This document shows, piece by piece, positions 6,905 through 12,671 of a stretch of 12,671 nt of DNA (position 1 is the first letter of the stretch; each line of letters begins with the position of its first letter). The stretch spans positions 1 through 12,671 of the forward strand of contig JAESUI010000089.1 in the NCBI GenBank assembly GCA_016763135.1, written 5' to 3'. Source of the stretch: Flavobacteriales bacterium. GTDB taxonomy: Bacteria; Bacteroidota; Bacteroidia; Flavobacteriales_E; Vicingaceae. The notes below the pieces were generated by a model. The model was not told where the DNA came from and ran no database searches. It was given only the letters and a program-made list of their open reading frames with translations. The translations under genes were made by a program, and so were the position numbers.

Positions 6905-8572
6905 ATGAATTTAACAACACTTAAAACATTAAGTTTTATACTAGTATTAGCATTTTCTAATAATTTATCTGCACAGAAGTTAGATCAAATCCTTTCCAGA
7001 GGGGAAGTGCATGGGAATTTTCAACTAGACATGCAATACTATCAAGAAGATAGCTTAATCGGGGCATCGGAGGTTCCTGAAGATGTTCTAATGAATGCAT
7101 TTGCTAATATCAATTATATCAATGGGAATTTTTCAGCCGGTTTTAGATATGAAAGTTATTTAAACCCGCTTTTAGGATACCCAACAAAATACAAAGGAAA
7201 TGGTATAGGCTATAGGTATGCTTCATTTACAAAAGAGAAAATGAGTGTAACTGTAGGTAATTATTACGAGCAATTTGGTAATGGATTAATCTTTAGAACC
7301 TATGAAGCAAGAGGGTTAGGTTATGATAATGTTATGGATGGAATACGAATTAATTACAAAATAACAGAAGGATTAAATGTTAAAGGAATAATAGGAAAGC
7401 AACGTTTATATTTTGAATATGGAGAAGGAATTTTAAGAGGTATTGATGGAGAATTAATGATTAATGATTTTCTTGGAGGGGCATTAAAAGACAGTAAAAC
7501 TAAAGTTACATTAGGAGGTAGTTTTATCAGTAAGTTTCAAGCAGACCAAAGTTCACAATATAACTTACCAGAAAATGTAGGGGCTTATTCAGGTAGATTT
7601 GATATAAGAAGAGGAAAAGTAAGTTTCAACGGTGAGTATGCTAAAAAAATCAATGATCCTTCGGCTGATAATAACTTTATTTATAAAGAAGGCGAAGCTT
7701 TTTTTGCTCAAACGACCTACTCTACAAAAGGTTTTGGATTAACATTATCTGCAAAAGGTGTCGACAACATGAGTTTTAGGTCTGACAGAAATGCTTCATT
7801 AATAGACTTACAAATAAACTATTTACCTGCATTAACAAGGCAACATGCTTACAATTTATTGGCCACCTTATACCCTTATGCTACTCAGCCCAACGGAGAA
7901 GTTGCATTTCAAGGGGAGATGGTAAAAAAGTTTAAAAAAGGATCATTTCTAGGAGGTAAATATGGCACGAGCATATTATTAAACTATTCTACTGTTTACA
8001 ATATTGACTCTACCGCTTTGCCAGCCGGAGACACTACCCAAATGGGATATACCTCTAACCTATTTGCAGTTGGTGATGAGAAATATTATGAAGAAATAAA
8101 CATAGAAATTACTAAGAAATTTAGCAAAAAAGTAAAAGCCATTTTCACTTATTCAAATATGGTTTTTAACCAAGCTGTAATACAAGGAAAACCAGCTGTT
8201 GATTACCCTACCGTTTATGCCAATATTGGTGTTATTGATGTAACTTATAAGTTTAAGAAAAAGCATGCCATTAGAGCTGAGTTTCAAGGCTTATTTACCA
8301 AACAAGATCAACAAGACTGGGCAACAGTCTTGTTAGAATACACCTTCTCTCCACATTGGTTTGTTGCTGTAATGGATCAATATAATTATGGCAATAAATA
8401 TAAAGAGAAAAAAATTCATTATTATTTTGCTTCAGTTGGCTACGTCAAAGGGGGTAATCGAATTGCACTAGGCTATGGAAAACAGCGTGCAGGTATATTT
8501 TGCATAGGTGGTGTTTGTAGAAATGTTCCAGCAGCCAGTGGATTAACACTAAGTATAACTAGTAGTTTTTAA
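6905..8572 (+). CDS. Outer-membrane protein of the DUF6029 type, probable beta-barrel
   Basis: This 555-residue protein has a signal peptide (1-24, ending NNLSAQ), then GEVHGNFQLDMQYYQEDSL, AGFRYESYLNPLLGYP, YRYASFTKE, NYYEQFGNGLIFRTYEARG and GYDNVMDGIRINYK. I recognise this pattern as the Bacteroidota DUF6029 family, though from memory rather than a search. Alternating aromatic and polar strands throughout and a C-terminal SGLTLSITSSF ending in Phe suggest an outer-membrane barrel recognised by the BAM machinery. The mature protein has only two cysteines, Cys533 and Cys538 (CIGGVC), just before the last strand, positioned for a small disulfide loop. The molecular function is unknown. The Omp28-like lipoprotein gene follows after 15 bases, so the two are probably co-expressed partners. 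Confidence 0.82.
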   Translation: MNLTTLKTLSFILVLAFSNNLSAQKLDQILSRGEVHGNFQLDMQYYQEDSLIGASEVPEDVLMNAFANINYINGNFSAGFRYESYLNPLLGYPTKYKGNGIGYRYASFTKEKMSVTVGNYYEQFGNGLIFRTYEARGLGYDNVMDGIRINYKITEGLNVKGIIGKQRLYFEYGEGILRGIDGELMINDFLGGALKDSKTKVTLGGSFISKFQADQSSQYNLPENVGAYSGRFDIRRGKVSFNGEYAKKINDPSADNNFIYKEGEAFFAQTTYSTKGFGLTLSAKGVDNMSFRSDRNASLIDLQINYLPALTRQHAYNLLATLYPYATQPNGEVAFQGEMVKKFKKGSFLGGKYGTSILLNYSTVYNIDSTALPAGDTTQMGYTSNLFAVGDEKYYEEINIEITKKFSKKVKAIFTYSNMVFNQAVIQGKPAVDYPTVYANIGVIDVTYKFKKKHAIRAEFQGLFTKQDQQDWATVLLEYTFSPHWFVAVMDQYNYGNKYKEKKIHYYFASVGYVKGGNRIALGYGKQRAGIFCIGGVCRNVPAASGLTLSITSSF

Positions 8573-8587
8573 TTAACATTATTTAAT

Positions 8588-9457
8588 ATGAAAAAAATAT
8601 TTATCCCTTTTATAGCTAGTATAGTTATTATATCTAGCTGTGATAAAATAGACAACCCTATTCCTGACAACGTTGTTAATTTGGATGGAATTAGCTTTGA
8701 AGATTCTGCTTATGTCGTATCAACCCCAGGAATGAGAAAAATATTAATTGAAGAATTTACTGGGCATTTATGTACATTTTGTCCTGATGGTTCTAGAGAA
8801 ATAGAAAGACTCGATTCCATTTATGGCAACCAATTGATACCAATGTCAATTCATGCGGGTGGATTTGCTGACCCTCTTACAGGTACAGATATAAATGGAG
8901 ATTTAGCTTTTGATTACACCACAGATTTCAGAACTACTCCTGGAACTTCCTATTATTCTACTTTTGGTGTTGCTTCAAACCCTGCAGCAACAGTTTCAAG
9001 AATTAATAGTGCAAGTATTACAGGTTTATCACAATGGGATGCTGATTTTATGTCGATAATGGGTGATGCTCCCAAAGTGAGTATCGGGCTTTCTGTTTTA
9101 TACGATGACTCTACTAGAACTGTAAAAGCAGTTGTAAATACAGAATGGCTTTCTTCTGAAACTGGGAACTTTAATCTTCAACTTTATTTAGTTGAAGATA
9201 GTGTTGTTGATTGGCAATTAGATAATGGAGTACATACTCAATTTTATACTCATCGCCATGTTTTTAGGGAAACTATAAATGGTACTTGGGGGTCTCCAAT
9301 CCCAACTTCTAATTTAGGCGATACAGATACTCAAGAAGCAGCAATTATTCTACCTACTAATTGGAATAAAGATAATTGTATCGTTATCGCACACATCTAT
9401 AAATCAAGCCCTGACTATGAAATTATTCAAGCAGAAGAATTACATGTTATAGAGTAA
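8588..9457 (+). CDS. Omp28-related thioredoxin-like lipoprotein
   Basis: This 289-residue protein has a lipoprotein signal (IVIISSC, lipidation at Cys18). Residues 52-69 read like the start of the 599-aa Omp28-type protein: IEEFTGHLCTFCPDG with Cys62 and Cys65. Shared anchors follow: SIHAGGFADP (87-96), DFRTTPGT (113-120), a cis-proline candidate Pro132 in VASNPAATVSR, and THRHVFRETINGTWG (221-235). It lacks the extra beta modules and the T9SS domain of that paralogue. One further cysteine is Cys264. It is expected on the outer membrane, and I infer a role linked to the DUF6029-like barrel encoded just upstream. Whether the CxxC pair is redox-active or structural cannot be told from sequence. 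A strong palindromic terminator follows. Confidence 0.87.
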   Translation: MKKIFIPFIASIVIISSCDKIDNPIPDNVVNLDGISFEDSAYVVSTPGMRKILIEEFTGHLCTFCPDGSREIERLDSIYGNQLIPMSIHAGGFADPLTGTDINGDLAFDYTTDFRTTPGTSYYSTFGVASNPAATVSRINSASITGLSQWDADFMSIMGDAPKVSIGLSVLYDDSTRTVKAVVNTEWLSSETGNFNLQLYLVEDSVVDWQLDNGVHTQFYTHRHVFRETINGTWGSPIPTSNLGDTDTQEAAIILPTNWNKDNCIVIAHIYKSSPDYEIIQAEELHVIE

Positions 9458-9473
9458 CAAATTATTTAAATTG

Positions 9474-9509
9474 AAAAAAGTCCACAGTTAGCTAACTGTG
9501 GACTTTTTT
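9474..9509 (+). terminator. Intrinsic terminator, perfect 36-base palindrome
   Basis: Six A, then GTCCACAGTTAG and its exact complement CTAACTGTGGAC, then six T, form a perfect palindrome centred between 9491 and 9492. It starts 17 bases after the lipoprotein gene stop. The symmetry (A-tract and T-tract) means it could terminate in both directions. Only 14 bases separate it from the next start codon. Confidence 0.93.
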
Positions 9510-9511
9510 AT

Positions 9512-9519
9512 TAAATTTG
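9512..9519 (+). promoter_or_regulatory. Candidate -7 box, probably giving a leaderless transcript
   Basis: TAAATTTG is an exact TAnnTTTG match ending only 4 bases before the ATG at 9524, so transcription would begin at or next to the start codon. TTAG (9488-9491) is one mismatch from TTTG with a 20-base spacer and lies inside the preceding terminator palindrome. Confidence 0.42.
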
Positions 9520-9523
9520 ATTA

Positions 9524-10165
9524 ATGAGAATTTATTTAAGCATATTATGTATCATTTTATTGGGGTGTTTTACTTCTACTGCTCAAGTGTTTAAAACAGG
9601 AGTAGTATTAGGAATAAGTGGCGCTCAAGTAGAAGGAGATGGCTATGGAGGATATAATAAATTAGGAATTATAGCTGGAGGTTTTGTTAATACCAACTTA
9701 TCAGAAAAAATGTCAGTACAATTTGATATTTACTTTATTAATAAAGGAAGTTTTAAAGCAGCCCATCCAGATAAAGGAGATTACGATAAATTTAGTTTAA
9801 ACCTTAACTATATTGAAATTCCTGTTGCTTTAAGGTATAACTATCATAAATTTAAAATAGAAGCTGGCCTTTATTACAGTAAATTTTTAAGCTATCATTT
9901 AGAGGATGAATTTGGGGAGAGACAGGTTAATCAATACCCTTTTAAAGGATATGATTTTGGAGGATTAGTAGGGCTTTACTACCAATTAAATGAACATTTT
10001 CTTTTCAATTTCCGATCAAAAAATTCCATTATTCCAATACGAGATTTTGAAAATCTTGATCAAAATGTTGGTATTTTAAATAAATTATTTAACCGAGGTT
10101 GGTACAACGTAGATTTAAATCTTTCTATTAGATATCAATTTGGAAAAGAAAAAAATGCCAGTTAA
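9524..10165 (+). CDS. Outer-membrane beta-barrel protein, PorT-like family
   Basis: This 213-residue protein has a signal peptide (about 1-21, ending TSTAQ), then an eight-strand-like barrel pattern: FKTGVVLGISGAQVEG, GIIAGGFVNTNLSEKMSVQFDIY, NLNYIEIPVALRYN (93-106), FKIEAGLYYSKFLS, GGLVGLYYQLNEHFLF and WYNVDLNLSIRYQF near the end. The strand Asn-Tyr-x-Glu-Ile-Pro is characteristic of the small PorT-type (outer membrane beta-barrel) family of Bacteroidota. True PorT is a T9SS component, but this family is large and I do not claim that this is PorT. The protein ends FGKEKNAS, a tail beyond the last barrel strand. Its stop overlaps the ubiX start by 11 bases, so the two are probably translated from one message. 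Confidence 0.84.
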   Translation: MRIYLSILCIILLGCFTSTAQVFKTGVVLGISGAQVEGDGYGGYNKLGIIAGGFVNTNLSEKMSVQFDIYFINKGSFKAAHPDKGDYDKFSLNLNYIEIPVALRYNYHKFKIEAGLYYSKFLSYHLEDEFGERQVNQYPFKGYDFGGLVGLYYQLNEHFLFNFRSKNSIIPIRDFENLDQNVGILNKLFNRGWYNVDLNLSIRYQFGKEKNAS

Positions 10166-10715
10166 AAGAAAAATAATTATTGCGATTACAGGTGCTTCTG
10201 GAAGTATTTATGCTAAAATGCTATTGGATGTATTGTCTAAAAAAAACAATCTTGAAATCGGGATTTTACTATCTGACAATGCCAAAATTGTATGGAACAC
10301 CGAGTTAGAAAATGAAGATTATAACAACTATCCTTTTACATTTTATAACAAAAATGACTTTAACGCCCCTTTTGCTTCGGGATCAGCAAAATACGACACT
10401 ATGGTAGTTATTCCTTGTTCTATGGGTACATTGGGCAGAATAGCAAATGGAATTTCTAGTGATTTACTCACTCGTGCTGCTGATGTGATTTTAAAAGAAA
10501 GACGTAAACTAATTTTAGTGGCAAGAGAAACTCCATATAGTTTAATTCATATCAATAATATGAAGCTAATAACTGAAGCTGGAGGAATCATTTGCCCAGC
10601 TACACCCTCATTTTATAGTCGACCTAAAACCATTGAAGAGGTTGCAAAAACAGTTGTTGATAGAGTATTAGATTTAATGGAAATTGAGAATGAAACTTAT
10701 CGATGGGGAAATTAG
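10155..10715 (+). CDS. ubiX: Flavin prenyltransferase UbiX
   Basis: This 186-residue cytoplasmic enzyme joins a dimethylallyl group to FMN to make prenyl-FMN, the cofactor of UbiD-type decarboxylases. Motifs are IIIAITGASGSIYAK (7-21, FMN binding), PCSMGTLGRIANGISSDLLT (87-106), ADVILKERRKLILVARETP (109-127) and PATPSFY (148-154). The ATG at 10155 is chosen because GGAAAAG at 10142-10148 provides a purine-rich ribosome-binding site; an in-frame TTG at 10140 would add five residues but is less likely. The length agrees with the family (about 190). It overlaps the preceding barrel gene by 11 bases and converges on queG with overlapping stops. No ubiD-type partner is visible in the window, so the client decarboxylase is encoded elsewhere. 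Confidence 0.94.
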   Translation: MPVKRKIIIAITGASGSIYAKMLLDVLSKKNNLEIGILLSDNAKIVWNTELENEDYNNYPFTFYNKNDFNAPFASGSAKYDTMVVIPCSMGTLGRIANGISSDLLTRAADVILKERRKLILVARETPYSLIHINNMKLITEAGGIICPATPSFYSRPKTIEEVAKTVVDRVLDLMEIENETYRWGN

Positions 10716-11635
10716 ATGAAATCAATGTTTCGTTTTAACCCTTTAAATTTAGTCCGTTTTACTGCTGATTTCTTGAAAATTTCTTGAAATATTTCTTCCG
10801 TTAATTCTTTCCATTCAGTTTTAGAAAAATTGATTAGTTTTTCATTTGGAGTAAATTTTGGCTCATTATGCACTAAAGAAAAACGATTCCAAGGGCAAAT
10901 ATCCTGACAGATATCGCAACCAAAAACCCAATCATCAAACTTTCCTTTTACTTCTTTTGGAAGAATTTCATCTTTTAATTCAATCGTAAAATAGGAAATG
11001 CATTTACTACCATCCACTACTTTATTTGGTAAAATTGCTTCAGTTGGGCAAGCATCTATGCATGCTGTGCAAGTACCACAATGATCTGTTACTGGGTTAT
11101 CATAATCTAACTCTAAATCCAAGATTATTTCTGCCAAAAAGAAAAAAGATCCTTGCTCCTTATTGATTAGCATTCCGTTTTTCCCTATCCAGCCCAACCC
11201 ACTTTTTTTGGCCCATGCCCTATCTAAAACTGGTGCAGAATCAACAAAAACACGAGCATTAATTTCTCCAATATTGTCAGTAATAAAATGAACGACAGCC
11301 TTTAATTTGTCTTTTATTACAAAATGATAATCTTCACCATAAGCATATTTGGAAATTTTTAGGGTATCTTCTTTTTGTTGGTGTTCTGGATAATAATTAA
11401 ATAATAAAGATATGACCGATTTAGAGCCTTCAACTAATAATGTAGGATCTAATCTTTTATCAAAATGATTTTCCATGTAATGCATTTCTCCATGCATGTT
11501 TTGATTTAACCATTTTTCTAATCGTGGTGCTTCTTCTTCTAAAAATCCAGCTTTAGAAATGCCACAAAAAGAAAAACCCAAGCGACTGGCTTCGGTTTTA
11601 ATTTGTTGAGTATATTTAGTTTTAATGGAAGTCAT
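10712..11635 (-). CDS. queG: Epoxyqueuosine reductase QueG
   Basis: This 307-residue iron-sulfur and cobalamin enzyme reduces epoxyqueuosine to queuosine at the wobble position of tRNAs with GUN anticodons. Two ferredoxin-like clusters are seen: HCGTCTACIDACP (Cys186, 189, 192, 196) and FGCDICQDICPWN (Cys240, 243, 247), with Cys212 as the probable remaining ligand. VDSAPVLDRAWA (131-142) holds the catalytic Asp candidate Asp138, followed by SGLGWIGKNGMLI. The length suits the short QueG form lacking the C-terminal HEAT-repeat extension found in some homologues. It starts 5 bases after the ruvB stop and forms an operon with it. Its own stop overlaps that of ubiX and no terminator was seen there. 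Confidence 0.96.
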   Translation of the reverse strand: MTSIKTKYTQQIKTEASRLGFSFCGISKAGFLEEEAPRLEKWLNQNMHGEMHYMENHFDKRLDPTLLVEGSKSVISLLFNYYPEHQQKEDTLKISKYAYGEDYHFVIKDKLKAVVHFITDNIGEINARVFVDSAPVLDRAWAKKSGLGWIGKNGMLINKEQGSFFFLAEIILDLELDYDNPVTDHCGTCTACIDACPTEAILPNKVVDGSKCISYFTIELKDEILPKEVKGKFDDWVFGCDICQDICPWNRFSLVHNEPKFTPNEKLINFSKTEWKELTEEIFQEIFKKSAVKRTKFKGLKRNIDFI

Positions 11636-11640
11636 TTATT

Positions 11641-12663
11641 TTAAAATAAAGCCCCTTGATCAGGCCCCTTTATTTTACCCAAATGCAAGTAAGCTTTTTC
11701 TGTAGCTTCTCTTCCTCTTGGTGTACGCATTAAGAAACCTTCTTTAATTAAAAATGGTTCATACACTTCTTCGATGGTTCCTGCTTCTTCACTAACTGCA
11801 GTTGCAATTGTAGTTAAACCAACAGGTCCTCCTTTAAATTTATCAATAATGGCTAATAGTATTCTATTATCCATATCATCTAATCCATGTTTATCTACAT
11901 TTAATGCATCTAAACCAAAGAGTGATATCTCTTTATTAATCCTCCCATCTCCTTTTACTTGTGCAAAATCCCGAACTCTCCGCAGTAAAGAATTTGTAAT
12001 ACGGGGTGTCCCTCTACTTCTTCTAGAAATTTCTGCAGCCGCATTATCATCAATACCTACATTAAGAATATTAGCCGAACGCTTAATTATTGTTTCTAAT
12101 AAATGGGCATCATAATACTCTAATCTAGATGTAATTCCAAAACGAGCTCTTAATGGAGATGTTAACAAACCTGTACGAGTAGTTGCACCAATTAAGGTAA
12201 ATGGATTGAGCTCTATCTGAACACTTCTCGCGTTTGGACCTGTATCAATCATAATGTCAATCTTATAATCTTCCATTGCAGAATATAAATATTCCTCTAT
12301 AACCGAAGATAATCGATGTATTTCATCAATAAAAAGAACATCTCCTTCTTCCAAGTTCGTTAGCAATCCTGCTAAATCTCCTGGCTTCTCTAAAACTGGC
12401 CCTGATGTTACTTTAAATCCAACATTCAATTCGTTGGCAATAATATGTGCTAAAGTTGTTTTCCCTAATCCTGGAGGGCCATGAAGTAATACATGATCTA
12501 AGGCTTCACCTCTTTGGTCAGCAGCAGCTACAAATACTTTTAAATTCTCAACTACTTTTTCTTGCCCCGTAAAATCATCAAATGAAAGTGGTCTCAATAC
12601 CTTTTCAAGTTCTTTTTCGGTAGAACTTAAATTATCATTGTCTGCATCAAGGTATTCATTCAT
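11641..12663 (-). CDS. ruvB: Holliday junction branch migration ATPase RuvB
   Basis: This 340-residue AAA+ motor forms hexamers that pump DNA through the RuvA-bound Holliday junction during recombinational repair. The sequence includes LRPLSFDDFTGQ (23-34), Walker A GPPGLGKTT (62-70), Walker B FIDEIHRL (111-118), GATTRTGLLTSPLRARFG (159-176) with the arginine-finger region, sensor-2 RGTPRITNSLLRRVRDF (217-233), and a winged-helix end with GFLMRTPRGREAT. It is full length. It is the first gene of the ruvB-queG unit; only 8 bases upstream are visible, so its promoter is outside. ruvA is not adjacent but lies at the other end of the window after maeB. Confidence 0.98.
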   Translation of the reverse strand: MNEYLDADNDNLSSTEKELEKVLRPLSFDDFTGQEKVVENLKVFVAAADQRGEALDHVLLHGPPGLGKTTLAHIIANELNVGFKVTSGPVLEKPGDLAGLLTNLEEGDVLFIDEIHRLSSVIEEYLYSAMEDYKIDIMIDTGPNARSVQIELNPFTLIGATTRTGLLTSPLRARFGITSRLEYYDAHLLETIIKRSANILNVGIDDNAAAEISRRSRGTPRITNSLLRRVRDFAQVKGDGRINKEISLFGLDALNVDKHGLDDMDNRILLAIIDKFKGGPVGLTTIATAVSEEAGTIEEVYEPFLIKEGFLMRTPRGREATEKAYLHLGKIKGPDQGALF

Positions 12664-12671
12664 AAATCAAA

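Noticed and set aside
9557..9568. Lipobox-like LLGC in the signal peptide of the PorT-like barrel
   Set aside because: Leu at -2 is atypical, a normal signal peptidase I site (TSTAQ) follows, and the mature protein is a membrane barrel, which would not normally be lipidated.
10140..10154. Upstream TTG start for ubiX adding five residues
   Set aside because: The ATG at 10155 has a purine-rich ribosome-binding site (GGAAAAG) at suitable distance, and the family's N-terminus begins just before the first strand. The TTG extension has no such support.
11774..12115. A 113-codon open frame on the plus strand inside ruvB
   Set aside because: It is antisense to a fully conserved RuvB sequence with intact Walker motifs. 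The product is Ser/Leu-rich with no domain, as expected from a shadow frame.
1..12671. tRNA, rRNA, CRISPR array, insertion sequence, phage or defence genes
   Set aside because: No cloverleaf or ribosomal sequence, spaced direct repeats, transposase motifs or restriction/toxin motifs were seen. The long coding genes account for nearly all of the window.

Overview
The window looks like a chromosomal segment of a low-GC member of the Bacteroidota, most likely a flavobacterium (Flavobacteriales). The evidence is: proteins with C-terminal type IX secretion (T9SS) sorting domains, Omp28-family and DUF6029-type outer-membrane proteins, a PorT-like barrel, A-rich leaders with weak Shine-Dalgarno sequences, and several exact copies of a TAnnTTTG-type -7 promoter box. 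No tRNA, rRNA, CRISPR array, insertion sequence or prophage gene was seen, and no gene-free stretch exceeds 200 bases.

Left part (1-3298): on the minus strand, a malic enzyme fused to a phosphotransacetylase-like domain (maeB) overlaps the start of ruvA, which runs off the left edge. Divergent from maeB is cobB, a zinc-cysteine-less sirtuin. Its last codons contain a perfect palindrome that reads as the intrinsic terminator of the convergent gene.

Centre (3291-9457): a cell-envelope block. A minus-strand T9SS cargo carries four tandem EF-hand-like calcium repeats. Then, all on the plus strand, come a 599-aa Omp28-type protein with a thioredoxin-like CxxC and a T9SS tail, a periplasmic TlpA-type thioredoxin (WCSPC), a DUF6029-like outer-membrane protein whose only two cysteines form a C-x4-C pair near its C-terminal beta-signal, and a second Omp28-family CxxC protein exported as a lipoprotein. 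Hairpin terminators follow the 599-aa gene, the TlpA gene and the lipoprotein gene. The DUF6029-like and lipoprotein genes are 15 bases apart and form an operon. My working interpretation is that these proteins form a thiol-disulfide system spanning periplasm, outer membrane and cell surface. This is an inference from motifs and neighbourhood.

Right part (9524-12663): a PorT-like outer-membrane barrel gene with an apparently leaderless promoter overlaps the start of ubiX (flavin prenyltransferase). ubiX converges on, and overlaps by 4 bases, a minus-strand ruvB-queG operon (Holliday-junction helicase motor and epoxyqueuosine reductase). The two subunits of the RuvAB branch-migration complex therefore sit at opposite ends of the window, on the same strand but in different operons.
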